Source: Leptospira ainlahdjerensis | GTDB lineage: Bacteria > Spirochaetota > Leptospiria > Leptospirales > Leptospiraceae | Direction of reading: 5' to 3' | NCBI RefSeq assembly: GCF_016919175.1 | Contig: NZ_JAFFPU010000086.1 | Location: forward strand, 1 to 46,405 | Length of the DNA: 46,405 nucleotides | Shown: one piece after another, positions 29,231 through 42,939 of the stretch | How positions within the stretch are numbered: the stretch's first letter is position 1 | Layout: each line of letters opens with the position of its first letter | Program-made: the position numbers and the translations under genes | Notes under the pieces: model-generated | Databases searched by the model: none | What the model was told of the DNA's origin: nothing | What the model saw: only the letters and a program-made list of their open reading frames with translations

Positions 29231-30005
29231 TGATTCCTTCCAGATTTTCCAATTCTGCCCAAAAGTCTTTTGTTTGTAAATCAGGAAGCACGTTCCGAAT
29301 GAGCCCGCTATCGATAAAACTATCCTCTCGATCGGACTCTACGATTTCGGATTTCGGAATTCGATCGTGTTCTTCCAGAAAGGAAAAAATTTCTTTCCAA
29401 GTATGCCATTGATTATCCGAAAGATTGAGGACGTTCGGAAGAATCTCAAAATTCTTTTCCCGAATGAGTTGTGTTAGACGAACAACCGTAAGCGCGACGT
29501 CGTCCCCGTGTATAAGATTGAGTTGTCTCGAATTCTTCTTTACCAATCCTTTTCTCGCCCAGTCTGCAGGATTTCTGCCGGGACCGTAGATTCCGCAGAG
29601 ACGAAGAATTTTGCCGCCCCTGCGAAGCCATTCCTCTTCCACGGAAAATCGATCGTGATCTTCCAAGAGTGGAGTCGATTCTACGATATCGGGATCTCTT
29701 CGATAGATGCTAGTTGTTCCCAGAAGAATCGGATTCTTAACCGATACAAAAAGAAGATCCAGAAAGAGAGAAGGATCTTGTAGTTTTTGAACCGGGAAAG
29801 TTACGATTCCAAGATCGATTTCTTTTGGAGAAATCTTTTTTGAAAACGTTGTAAGTGAATTCGTATCGGAAAAATCGAAATTCTCAGTTCCGGAAATTTG
29901 AGTTTTCGAAGAAAAACTGCGAAGCGAAATCTCCGGAAACGCTTGGAGCTTTTCAGCGATGCGCTTTCCGGTATAACCTAGACCGAAGACGGCGACGTTC
30001 CGCAC
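29220..30005 (-). CDS. NAD(P)-dependent epimerase/dehydratase (SDR)
   Basis: The 261-aa protein starts with a Rossmann motif AVFGLGYTGKRIAEKL (GxGxxG). The extended-SDR pattern continues with TSIYRR near residue 100, then ILRLCGIYGPGRNP and IHGDDVALTVVRL, as in YeeZ-like sugar epimerase-family proteins. The classical YxxxK pair is not clearly present. The start is a GTG that overlaps the purB stop codon (TAGTG), with GGAG unusually close. The gene probably belongs to the purB transcript. Substrate unknown. Confidence 0.82.
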   Translation of the reverse strand: MRNVAVFGLGYTGKRIAEKLQAFPEISLRSFSSKTQISGTENFDFSDTNSLTTFSKKISPKEIDLGIVTFPVQKLQDPSLFLDLLFVSVKNPILLGTTSIYRRDPDIVESTPLLEDHDRFSVEEEWLRRGGKILRLCGIYGPGRNPADWARKGLVKKNSRQLNLIHGDDVALTVVRLTQLIREKNFEILPNVLNLSDNQWHTWKEIFSFLEEHDRIPKSEIVESDREDSFIDSGLIRNVLPDLQTKDFWAELENLEGISDH

Positions 30006-31306
30006 TACTCCAATCCCAGACGTTTGTAGATGAGTCCCACTTTTTCAAGATAAGGTTCGATCTTAAAGATATCATCCAGATCTTTTTGTGTGAGAACCTG
30101 ATTGACGCGAGAATCCTTTTCCAGTCTTCCTTTGAGAGTTTCGGATTGATTCCCCCAGACCGCCATCGCGTGTTCTTGCACGATGAGATACGCGTCTTCG
30201 CGAACGATCTTTCCTTTTTCGATAAGCGCAAGAAGAACCTTTTGCGAAAAGATCAAACCACGTGTGACGCCTAACGTTCTTTCGATCGCATCCGGATAGA
30301 CGTGGATATTTTTAATCACGAAGAGCATCTTATCCAAGATGTATTCCAGTCCAATCGTAGAATCGGGAAGTACAACTCTTTCCGCAGAAGAATGAGAAAT
30401 ATCCCGTTCGTGCCAGAGGGCTACGTCTTGCAATCCTACGTTTACGTTCGCACGGATCACTCTGGAGAGCCCGGAGATTCTTTCACAGATCACAGGATTT
30501 CTTTTGTGAGGCATCGCCGAAGATCCCTTTTGTCCGACGGAAAAAGGCTCTTCCACTTCTCTTCCTTCCGTCTTTTGGAGAAGTCTAATCTCAGTCGCCA
30601 TTCGATCCAGAGAAGAAGCCGTAACTCCTAAAACGGAAAGATAAAACGCGTGACGATCCCTCGATACTACTTGGGTAGCGATCGGATCGACGCGAAGTCC
30701 CATCTTTTCGCAGACATAGGATTCGATTTCGGGATCTATATTGGAATAAGTTCCTACGGCTCCTGAAAGTTTTCCGACTGCGATCTCTTCTCGGGCGTCA
30801 GCCATCCTTTTTCGATTTCGGTTTAATTCTTCAAAAAATAATGCGAACTTAAGTCCCAAGGTCATCGGCTCCGCGTGAATTCCGTGAGAACGTCCGATAC
30901 AAGGAAGATCCCTATACTGAATCGCCTTCTCTTTTACCGCGACGATCAACTCGTCGGTTTTTTTTAGGATAAGATCCATCGCTTGAACCATCTGCACACA
31001 AAGCGCGGTGTCTCCTATGTCGGAGGACGTAAGACCGTAGTGGACGTGACGTCCCGCGGGACCGATGTAGGAATTCATATTGGTTAAGAATGCGATGACG
31101 TCGTGATGAACCTTGCTCTCGATCTCGAGAATTTCATCCACTTTGAATTTTGCTTTCGTTTTGATTTCCTGAAAGTCCTCGGCCGGAACTTCTCCGCGTT
31201 TCATTCGGATTTCGCAGGCAAGAATTTCTATTTCTTTCCAGATTTCAAATTTGTTCTCTAATTCCCAAATTTTGGAAATGGAAGGATTGGAATATCGATC
31301 GATCAT
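30005..31306 (-). CDS. purB: adenylosuccinate lyase
   Basis: The 433-aa length is normal for the family. The fumarase/aspartase signature GSSAMPHKRNP lies near residue 270, with TSSDIGDT near residue 95 and GRSHGIHAEP near residue 140 for the catalytic His and substrate loop. It cleaves adenylosuccinate to AMP and SAICAR to AICAR, both in purine synthesis. AAAGGA about 11 bp before the ATG is the likely ribosome site. It is the first gene of a - strand run with the epimerase, the AraC regulator and possibly the hydroxylase. Confidence 0.95.
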   Translation of the reverse strand: MIDRYSNPSISKIWELENKFEIWKEIEILACEIRMKRGEVPAEDFQEIKTKAKFKVDEILEIESKVHHDVIAFLTNMNSYIGPAGRHVHYGLTSSDIGDTALCVQMVQAMDLILKKTDELIVAVKEKAIQYRDLPCIGRSHGIHAEPMTLGLKFALFFEELNRNRKRMADAREEIAVGKLSGAVGTYSNIDPEIESYVCEKMGLRVDPIATQVVSRDRHAFYLSVLGVTASSLDRMATEIRLLQKTEGREVEEPFSVGQKGSSAMPHKRNPVICERISGLSRVIRANVNVGLQDVALWHERDISHSSAERVVLPDSTIGLEYILDKMLFVIKNIHVYPDAIERTLGVTRGLIFSQKVLLALIEKGKIVREDAYLIVQEHAMAVWGNQSETLKGRLEKDSRVNQVLTQKDLDDIFKIEPYLEKVGLIYKRLGLE

Positions 31307-31423
31307 TGCTGGAAGGTCCTTTTAGGAAAATGAATTCAAATCCACTCTTCTATAGAAGGTCTTTCTGTAAAAAGAAAAATTGGACCTACAAAACGAGGAA
31401 GGTCTTCTGTGAGAGGGAAGTGT

Positions 31424-31446
31424 GCGGTGTTCCGTCCACTTTGCAG
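31424..31446 (-). repeat. short dispersed palindromic element (GTGGACGGAAC type)
   Basis: On the - strand it reads AAAGTGGACGGAACACCGCAC. The first 14 bases match the element at 38468-38490 and the middle matches 44734-44752, all intergenic. It can fold back weakly through GTG/CAC and CGG/CCG. Confidence 0.45.
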
Positions 31447-31622
31447 ACGGGAAATCCTTGCTCCGACAAAGGATCCCATAGAAATTTTCCTTAAAAAAGG
31501 ACTCGAATTCAGCCAAACGAGATCCTCGAAAAGATTTTTACATCCATTTAAAAAAAGGAATTTCAATTTTAGAATTTAGAATCCAACGATCCCAAATCAT
31601 CTTTTCAAACGGATGTTCTACC

Positions 31623-31651
31623 GTGAAAAACGGACGGTCTACCGTCCACTT
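31623..31651 (-). terminator. intrinsic terminator of nadC-rel-kinase-like operon
   Basis: On the - strand, just after the kinase-like stop, GGACGGT-AG-ACCGTCC (31632-31647) forms a 7-bp perfect stem, followed by G and a run of five T. The flanking GTGAA/TTCAC can extend the pairing. It is a good Rho-independent terminator and belongs to the same family of short elements as 31424-31446. Confidence 0.75.
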
Positions 31652-32719
31652 TCACCCTAGCTCGAAAGAACGAACAAACTCGCGGATCGTATTGATATGA
31701 TCGATCTCCGGAGAAGGATTCTCCTTACTCGGCTCATAAAGATGCTCGTCGAAAACATGATAATCAAAAATCTTCAGAGAAAAATCCGGAAACGTGATGA
31801 TGATATTTTCCGAATGGATATCAAAGATCAGCTTCTCTTCTTCCGCGAGATGTTTTGTCACCTCGATTACTCGGTGAAAATCCAAAGCGATTTTTTTCAA
31901 CTTCGAACGGCTGATCACACCGAACTTATGAGTATCAAAGTTCAACTTCCATTTTGGAAAGAACGCGTCTTGCAGAGGATTCTGTCGGATCTTCTCATTC
32001 AAACGAATGAATTCCTTCAAATGTTTTCCGGGCAGAAGGTTCTGATTGTCGCAAGGCGTTAGAGTAAGAATCGGAATTCCGAACGGAGTTCTCCTTGCAC
32101 GAAGACCCATAAAGTAACGAGTAGGAAGAACCAAATCCGGAATCAAGGATTTCAATTTCCAATAATGAAGACGTTCCAAACCAAGCCTTGAAAATTTAAA
32201 CTGAATGTCTTCTTTTGCGGACCGACCCCATGTTTTGGATTTCAAAAACTCCATCAAATGAATTTCTTCCGGTTTCAAATAACGATCCAGATTCTTATTC
32301 ACATGTTTGTATAAGGAACCGAAGATCGGATCCGAAGGAAGTTTGGATTTACCGATCTTTACGACCTGATTCCAAGGAAGTGCGTAAACAAACTTATAAG
32401 AACCTCTTCCGATATATTTTTCGGCGGAAAGAGGCATGAAGTTATCAAGATACTCTCTTTCATAACGATGCGTTATGCGAAACAGATGGGAGACGGGGAA
32501 AAGTCTCTCGTATGTTTTTCTCACGAACCCCGATTCTCTCAGCCGAAAATCGACGGGAAGATCTTCGATCGGGATTTCGGGTTTCGCCTTATCCGGATCG
32601 TAGAAGAGTTCCTTATCGAGCCCCTTCTCCAAGAGCTCGATAAAGTTCGGAATCTTAGGCGAACTTAAAAAATCGCGTATGACCCCGCCTAACTCTCCTA
32701 AACGATTTCTCTGAGCCAT
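31652..32719 (-). CDS. divergent protein-kinase-like protein
   Basis: The 355-aa protein has kinase-fold landmarks that I recognise by eye. A glycine-rich loop, YIGRGSYKFVYALPW (Gly104, Gly106), is followed by VVKIGK with Lys121. A catalytic-loop match FDIHSENIII has Asp300 and Asn305, in the same spacing as HGDLHPGNI in aminoglycoside-phosphotransferase-type kinases, and LKIFDYH has Asp319 at the DFG position. No membrane segment or signal is seen. The N-terminal 95 residues match nothing I know. It begins 12 bp after the oligopeptide-binding gene and is the last gene before the terminator. The substrate is unknown. Either a small-molecule or a protein kinase is possible, and activity is unproven. 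Confidence 0.65.
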   Translation of the reverse strand: MAQRNRLGELGGVIRDFLSSPKIPNFIELLEKGLDKELFYDPDKAKPEIPIEDLPVDFRLRESGFVRKTYERLFPVSHLFRITHRYEREYLDNFMPLSAEKYIGRGSYKFVYALPWNQVVKIGKSKLPSDPIFGSLYKHVNKNLDRYLKPEEIHLMEFLKSKTWGRSAKEDIQFKFSRLGLERLHYWKLKSLIPDLVLPTRYFMGLRARRTPFGIPILTLTPCDNQNLLPGKHLKEFIRLNEKIRQNPLQDAFFPKWKLNFDTHKFGVISRSKLKKIALDFHRVIEVTKHLAEEEKLIFDIHSENIIITFPDFSLKIFDYHVFDEHLYEPSKENPSPEIDHINTIREFVRSFELG

Positions 32720-32731
32720 AAGCTTGAAATC

Positions 32732-34543
<1,812 letters not shown>

Positions 34544-34559
34544 AAAAAGTTACCTCGTG

Positions 34560-36584
<2,025 letters not shown>

Positions 36585-36586
36585 CC

Positions 36587-37462
36587 TCAGTTTTGTTCTA
36601 TATCCAGACCGAGGTCCAGAAAACGAGTCGTATGAGTCAGATATCCCATGCTCACCCCGGCGCCTGAAAACTCGGAGAGGGCCTCCAATTTTTCGGGAGT
36701 GATTCCGCCTGAGAATTCGATCTGAATTTTAGGGGCGCGTTCTTTTAAGATCTTATAAGCCGTCCTCGTATCTTCGATTGAAAAGTTATCCAAAAGAATC
36801 ACGTCCGCTCCGGATGTGATCACGTCTTCGAGTTGTGAGAGAGAATCAATTTCCACTTCCACGAGCCTTCCCGGAAATTTCGACTGAATCTTGCCGACGG
36901 GTTCGTGAGCCGAAGAATACATCGCAAGATGGTTGTCTTTGATCATCGCCATCTCCGAAAGATTGAGTCTGTGATTGCTTCCCCCTCCGCAATAAACGGC
37001 ATACTTCGCGAGTTTGCGGTAACCGGGAAGAGTTTTCCGGGTATCTAAAATCATAAGGCCGTTTTTTCCGTATTTGGAAACGACTTCTCCCGTGCGCGTT
37101 GAAATTCCTGAAAGATATTGGAGAAAATTTAAAAGAATTCGTTCAATACGAAGAATGCCGATCAGGCTACCTTGAATTTTGAGAAGTGTTTCCCCTTTTG
37201 CAAATGCATCCGAATCTTTTTTAAAGAATTCATACTGGATGGAATTTCCCGAAAGAACATTCAACACTTCTAATACACCGGTTCCGCAGAGGATTCCGGG
37301 TTCTCTTGCGTTGAGGTTGGCGATTGCTTTTTTTTCGGGAGAAAAAAGGGATACGGATGTAATGTCCTCCTCCGGACAGTCTTCCCTCCACGCGAGGGAG
37401 ACTAAGGTTTCGTAATCTTGAAAATCGAGGGAGGAAATCGGATGAGTATAAGCGCGCTTCAT
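36587..37462 (-). CDS. nadC: quinolinate phosphoribosyltransferase
   Basis: I chose ATG 37462 (291 aa); an in-frame TTG at 37501 would add 13 residues of poor character. The family motif ILDTRKTLPGYRKLAKYAV with GGGSNHR lies near residues 140-165, followed by the MIKDNHL block. FSGGITPEKL marks the phosphate-binding end of the barrel. It converts quinolinate and PRPP to nicotinate mononucleotide in NAD synthesis. nadA and nadB are not in the window. It is the first gene of the run nadC, rel, SBP, kinase-like. Confidence 0.93.
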   Translation of the reverse strand: MKRAYTHPISSLDFQDYETLVSLAWREDCPEEDITSVSLFSPEKKAIANLNAREPGILCGTGVLEVLNVLSGNSIQYEFFKKDSDAFAKGETLLKIQGSLIGILRIERILLNFLQYLSGISTRTGEVVSKYGKNGLMILDTRKTLPGYRKLAKYAVYCGGGSNHRLNLSEMAMIKDNHLAMYSSAHEPVGKIQSKFPGRLVEVEIDSLSQLEDVITSGADVILLDNFSIEDTRTAYKILKERAPKIQIEFSGGITPEKLEALSEFSGAGVSMGYLTHTTRFLDLGLDIEQN

Positions 37463-37909
37463 TTCAATACTAAAGAATGTTTTCCAATTCAGAGGCCACA
37501 ATCAAGTGAATTTCAAGGAGAATGACAAAATAAGAAACCGTCCCCAGAGTCTGAATTTTCGACCTTAAAAACCGGAAAGGAAAGAATTTTCGAAGTAGAG
37601 AAGGGAATGTCTAAAATCTTATCCAAAAAAAGCGGGCTTGGATTCAATTTTCGAAACTTTCCAACAAAAAAACAAAGTGGAATACCGAGTTCGCCTCGAA
37701 AGGAAACAAATTTCTCGTTTTGGAAAAAATGCCGGGATTCATCTCAGGTAATTTCCGGGCCAAGAAGGGAAAAAAAGAATCAAATTTGAAATTGTAAAGA
37801 GAATCTAACGTAAAAACAAAAGTAAGAATTTAAGAATCAAAAAAATCACAAGAACCTGTTGCAAGGATAACCCCTCGAAAAAGTCGAAAAATCAAAAAGG
37901 AGATCCAAA
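37463..37909. other. intergenic region between divergent nadC and DUF2628 gene
   Basis: About 450 bp, very A-rich on +. Open frames such as 37607-37789 have no ribosome site and are rich in Lys and Ser; I do not call them genes. Promoters for both flanking genes are expected here, but no convincing pair of boxes was found. Confidence 0.45.
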
Positions 37910-38416
37910 GTGAGAGGAAAAGGAAAGGAAAGATTAGAAAATCTTTTAAACGAATACGAGAAGGACTTAAATCGAGAATTTATTGGAAACAGAGCCGAGT
38001 ATTATTTTAAGAAATGGGAAAAAATGAAAAAGAATTCTTCGGCGATGAAAATTTATTCTTGGAACTGGGCTTCCGTATTTTTAGGACCGATCTGGTATGC
38101 TTATCGAAAAATGTATTCGATCGCAATCATTTACTATGCTCTTATCTTCGGCGCCTCGGTCATTGTGGCTTATTTTTTTGAAAAAGATCTTCCCTACTCT
38201 GCATTTGGCGGAGGAATTTTGGTTTTCGGTTTGATGGGAAATTATACCTATTTGGATTTTGTCTCTAAAAAAACTCAGAAAATTAACGAAGGTTCCGCGA
38301 AAGATGAAATGGAGAAGTTGGAAGAATGCAAAAAACAAGGCCGAACCAACTTCGTCGCAGGTGTTTTGGCCGGTATACCGGCCGTGATCGGCGGAATTCT
38401 CGAGTTTGTAAAATGA
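37910..38416 (+). CDS. DUF2628-type small membrane protein
   Basis: The 168-aa protein starts with GTG, well supported by AAGGAG 7 bp upstream. Residues 1-45 are charged and helical. WNWASVFLGPIWYAYRKMY at about 50-68 matches the DUF2628 hallmark (FFLGPFWFLYRKMW-like), and it is followed by membrane segments at about 69-90 and 95-118. A last hydrophobic stretch covers residues 148-166. The function of the family is unknown. The gene stands alone and ends shortly before a bidirectional terminator. Confidence 0.75.
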   Translation: MRGKGKERLENLLNEYEKDLNREFIGNRAEYYFKKWEKMKKNSSAMKIYSWNWASVFLGPIWYAYRKMYSIAIIYYALIFGASVIVAYFFEKDLPYSAFGGGILVFGLMGNYTYLDFVSKKTQKINEGSAKDEMEKLEECKKQGRTNFVAGVLAGIPAVIGGILEFVK

Positions 38417-38420
38417 AAGC

Positions 38421-38444
38421 GCAGGATTGAAAAGGTCGATTTTT
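38421..38444 (+). repeat. dispersed short repeat, copy 2
   Basis: GCAGGATTGA followed by AAAGGTCGATTT, matching 25141-25163 except for one base missing and one substitution. It lies 4 bp after the stop codon of the DUF2628 gene. Confidence 0.45.
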
Positions 38445-38467
38445 TAGAAGTTCTGAGTTTTTTCGAA

Positions 38468-38490
38468 AAAGTGGACGGAACTCCGGACAC
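38468..38490 (+). repeat. short dispersed palindromic element (GTGGACGGAAC type)
   Basis: AGTGGACGGAACTCCGGACAC: GTG and CAC ends enclose CGGA-AC-TCCG, with a two-base mismatch between. It shares its core with 31424-31446 and 44729-44759. It lies just before the bidirectional terminator. Confidence 0.5.
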
Positions 38491-38526
38491 AAAAAAGGCT
38501 TGGTCTCCAGACCAAGCCTTCGTTTT
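38491..38526. terminator. bidirectional intrinsic terminator
   Basis: A perfect 12-bp stem, AAGGCTTGGTCT / AGACCAAGCCTT (38495-38506 and 38509-38520), with a 2-base CC centre. On + it is followed by CGTTTTT; on - by a run of six T. It serves the DUF2628 gene from the left and lruA from the right. Confidence 0.9.
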
Positions 38527-38543
38527 TAGAAGAACCGAAATTC

Positions 38544-40187
38544 TTACTGTAGATTTTCCGGATTTTCCTCTTCGGCATTTTCCTCTTCAGGAGCAGCTTC
38601 CGAACCGGCGTCGTCTCCGGACGTTTCCGGTTCCTTCACTTCATTCTTCTTTTTGCTCTCTCCATCCTCGCCGCCGGTTTCAGGTTCCGCTTCTTCCGTA
38701 GTTGCCGGTTTTTGATTTTGCTCAATTGCTTCCACTTCTTCCGCAGCAGCTGGTTTTTTCTTACTCGGGACCTTGCTTTTATCAAACTTCGTAGGTCCTT
38801 TTGCAGGAGGAATGAGTAATACTTGTTTTGGGAAGATCAAGTTTGGATTTTTGATTTTTCCACGATTGGCCTCGTAGATTCTTTTCCAAAGTTTAGAAGT
38901 TCCGTAATGTCTCTTATCTTTTGCAATTCTCCAGAGGCAATCCGCAGGAACTTTTTTACGAACCACATAACGTGTCCAACCTTCCGGTAAGCCGTCTTCT
39001 CCCATTTTGGAGGAAGAATTCTTTCCATCGTTCGTAGTCTGCGTCTTGTCTTTTTCATCCTTTCCGGTTTTTGTATCCCGGTTCGCCACGTTGTCTCCGG
39101 ATTTTCTCTCCATTCTTTCAGCGAGTTCCGTAGATTGGTCTACCACGATTCTGGAAAGACGAATTGCTTCTTCGGAACGAGCGATGGAGTCCTCATACTT
39201 TTCGGAAGAATAGAGATCCTCTGCCGAAACTCTGGATTCTTCGGCAGCCTTTAGATTTTCTTCGGCTCTCTGGTAAGAAACCTGGAAATCTCTGGAAGCG
39301 TTGATTTTCGTTTTATCAAAGGATGCTAATTTTGTTGTAGCGGAAGCGATGCTCTGCTTCGCAAGTTCCTTTTGCTTTTCAGCATAGGCTTTGATATTTT
39401 TTGCTACGAGTTCACCTGATTTTTTGCGGATATCATCGATTTCGGCGTAACCGTCTTTGATTTTTCCTTCTTCAATCTTGGCTTTTGCGGAATCCAAACG
39501 GTTTCTCGTTTCCGTAACCTCAGGGTCTTTTCCTTCTGCATATTTATCTGCATCACTCAGATTCTTTTCTATGTCTGCAAGAGAATCAATGAGTTGTTGT
39601 TTCTGGGAAAGAGCCAACACTTTGGATTCATCTGCTGACTTTCTAGAATCTGCATATTTCTGACGAGATGCTTCATACTGATCAAAAGCGGCTAAACGGG
39701 TTCTTAACTTTGCATCATCTCCGGATTCTCTTGGATAGGATTCTAAGGTTCTATCCGCAGTTTCCCGAAGTGTATCCCCTTCTTTCCGAAGTTGAACAGC
39801 GGTATTGTAAGGTTCGGAAGCAAGTTGGGAGGCATAGGCTTCGTCGGCGGAGTCGATAGCTGTATTCGATTCTTTCTTAGCTTCGTCCACGGTGGAAGGA
39901 AAGGATTTTTCGGAGGCGTCCAAAGCCTTGGCTCTCGCATAGTCCGCTGATTTCTTTGTTTCTGCTAAATCTTCTTCCGATGCTTTTTGGTGGGCATTCA
40001 AGAGACTCTTGCGAGCTTCCTCTAATTCTGCTGGAGCATATTTTTCAGCGCCTGCCGACTTTGCTCTCGTGATTGAATTCTTTGCGTCACTTAGTTCCTG
40101 AATCGGAAGTTCAGCGCCACAGGCGATCAGGACACCTGTGAGTAAAATTATAAAAACGGAGGATATTTTTCTTTGGATAGATTTCAT
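38544..40187 (-). CDS. lruA: LysM-domain lipoprotein LruA/LipL71
   Basis: The 547-aa protein has a lipoprotein signal ending VLIAC (Cys23). Residues 25-370 form a long, Ala/Lys/Glu-rich coiled coil with repeated helices of the ELEEARKSLLNAHQKA type. A LysM domain (about 400-455) includes YVVRKKVPADCLWRIAKDK and LIFPKQVLLIPP and should bind peptidoglycan. The last 85 residues are an acidic Pro/Glu/Lys-rich tail. This architecture matches LruA (LipL71), a leptospiral outer-membrane lipoprotein linked to uveitis and to binding host apolipoprotein A-I. The symbol is from recall of domain layout, not a search. It likely links the outer membrane to peptidoglycan. A STAS gene lies 48 bp upstream. 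Confidence 0.8.
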   Translation of the reverse strand: MKSIQRKISSVFIILLTGVLIACGAELPIQELSDAKNSITRAKSAGAEKYAPAELEEARKSLLNAHQKASEEDLAETKKSADYARAKALDASEKSFPSTVDEAKKESNTAIDSADEAYASQLASEPYNTAVQLRKEGDTLRETADRTLESYPRESGDDAKLRTRLAAFDQYEASRQKYADSRKSADESKVLALSQKQQLIDSLADIEKNLSDADKYAEGKDPEVTETRNRLDSAKAKIEEGKIKDGYAEIDDIRKKSGELVAKNIKAYAEKQKELAKQSIASATTKLASFDKTKINASRDFQVSYQRAEENLKAAEESRVSAEDLYSSEKYEDSIARSEEAIRLSRIVVDQSTELAERMERKSGDNVANRDTKTGKDEKDKTQTTNDGKNSSSKMGEDGLPEGWTRYVVRKKVPADCLWRIAKDKRHYGTSKLWKRIYEANRGKIKNPNLIFPKQVLLIPPAKGPTKFDKSKVPSKKKPAAAEEVEAIEQNQKPATTEEAEPETGGEDGESKKKNEVKEPETSGDDAGSEAAPEEENAEEENPENLQ

Positions 40188-40235
40188 TGCGGCACCAGGT
40201 TTTCAGAAAAGGTAGGATAAATTAAGAATCCGATC

Positions 40236-40575
<340 letters not shown>

Positions 40576-40626
40576 AATCAGCAACTCCTTTCTGTCTCTT
40601 TCCGGCCAGCTCTACTAAAGGAAAGG

Positions 40627-41762
<1,136 letters not shown>

Positions 41763-41766
<4 letters not shown>

Positions 41767-42245
41767 CTACCGGAAGTGTGTTCGCTACAGGTCCCGTAGA
41801 TGTTTAAACTGTGACCTGTGATTCTGAATCCGTTGTCTTTCGCCGCTTGCTCTTGAAGCTGTTCGATTCTTTCATCTACAAATTCCACAATTTTTCCGCA
41901 AACCGTGCAGATGATATGATCGTGATGTTTGTGTCCGATGATGTGTTCGTAATATTTGTAATCTTTTCCAAAGTTGTGCTCTTGGAGAAGTCCTGCGGAA
42001 ACCATGATCGAAAGAATTCGATAGATCGTCGCTTTGGAGATTTGATCTCTCTGATCTTTGAATTCTTCCAAGAGTCCTTCCGCGGTGAAGTGATTGTGGA
42101 GAGAAAAAATTCTCTCCGCGACCAACATTCTCTGGCTCGTGATCTTGAGTCCTTCTTTCTGAAGGTATTCGGAAAAAGTCTGCATTTCCATGCGGATCGC
42201 GGGTTCTGTTTTGTTAAGAATGGCTTCTTGTTTTTCTCGGTTCAT
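41763..42245 (-). CDS. Fur-family metalloregulator
   Basis: I chose ATG 42245 (160 aa); a TTG at 42272 would add 9 residues. A winged helix (about 20-90), with [13 protein letters not shown] and [11 protein letters not shown] as the recognition region, is followed by the dimerisation domain. Metal sites: [18 protein letters not shown] supplies the HHDH cluster and a CxxC, and a single further Cys lies in YGTCSEH. The Glu in IVEF, where PerR has Asp, and the HHDH form fit Fur better than PerR. It would repress iron-uptake or related genes when metal-bound. It is wedged between the lptE-like gene and tgt; no Fur box was recognised by eye. Confidence 0.9.
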
Positions 42246-42277
42246 AAAGAGATTACTCAAGGGGCGGGTCAAGATTA

Positions 42278-42838
42278 TCAGGGATCAATCTTTCCGGCAA
42301 TAGAAAAATACCAGGCTCTTTCCATCTCTTCTGCGATCCGGATGGCCATAATTTTTAGGAGACGGGACTGAGCTTGGCTCTCGCTTTCTCGATATCCAAC
42401 TTGATCTGAAAAGATAATTCTAACTGGAATTTCCTCTCGTTCTAAGAGAATTTTTTGTCCTCCGGCTTTCTGAAGTTCCAATCGTACGATCACGAGCAAC
42501 TCTCGAGAGATCGACTGGCCTCCTTGGTCCAAGAGATTTCCCACGAGTTGATAGTGAACCACTTCTCCGTAGAGTCGATACGCCGCGAGAGACTTTTCTC
42601 TGGTTTGGATAAATCTTCCTCTCGAATCGATTTCGGATTGAACGAGTTCTGTAAGAAGGGTCTGAATTCCCATTCCATAGGAATTGTTTCTGAAGTTTTG
42701 TACGTAGAGCCTTCTCTGATCATCCGGAATCGGAACCCCGTCGATCTTGGGTGGGTTTCTTGGTTCTCTCGTAAAATAAGTGCAGGAAAAAAGGGAGAGG
42801 ATTGTTAGAATCGAAAATGCCAGACGGGCAAAGGACAT
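42278..42838 (-). CDS. lptE: LptE-like LPS-assembly lipoprotein
   Basis: The 186-aa protein has a signal ending LFSC (Cys19). The mature part follows the LptE pattern: LYVQNFRNNSYGMGIQTLLT, then a helix with EIDSRGRFIQT, then RLYGEVVHYQL, ELLVIVRLEL, and a final long helix. LptE plugs the LptD barrel in the outer membrane and helps insert LPS. The size fits the family. It is first in the leftward cluster. The family is poorly conserved in sequence, so the symbol is tentative. Confidence 0.75.
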   Translation of the reverse strand: MSFARLAFSILTILSLFSCTYFTREPRNPPKIDGVPIPDDQRRLYVQNFRNNSYGMGIQTLLTELVQSEIDSRGRFIQTREKSLAAYRLYGEVVHYQLVGNLLDQGGQSISRELLVIVRLELQKAGGQKILLEREEIPVRIIFSDQVGYRESESQAQSRLLKIMAIRIAEEMERAWYFSIAGKIDP

Positions 42839-42939
42839 AGTTAGAAGGATCTTTCTTGGTCGTACCTCCGGGCAAGAGATTTTTAGGATATGCTTTTCAG
42901 CTTTACAAATTTCGAATTGAGTTCCAGTTTCTTAGGAGG

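Larger units (their letters stand above)
31307..31651. other. intergenic region with short palindromic elements
   Basis: A 345-bp gap upstream of purB and downstream of the kinase-like gene. It contains two copies of a GTGGACGG-type element on the - strand: one at 31424-31446 and one within the terminator hairpin. The rest is AT-rich with no gene. The purB promoter must lie here, but no clear boxes were found. Confidence 0.5.

Noticed and set aside
41811..42371. 186-codon open frame on + opposite the Fur-family gene
   Set aside because: Antisense to a well-conserved regulator gene; Phe/Ser-rich shadow composition.
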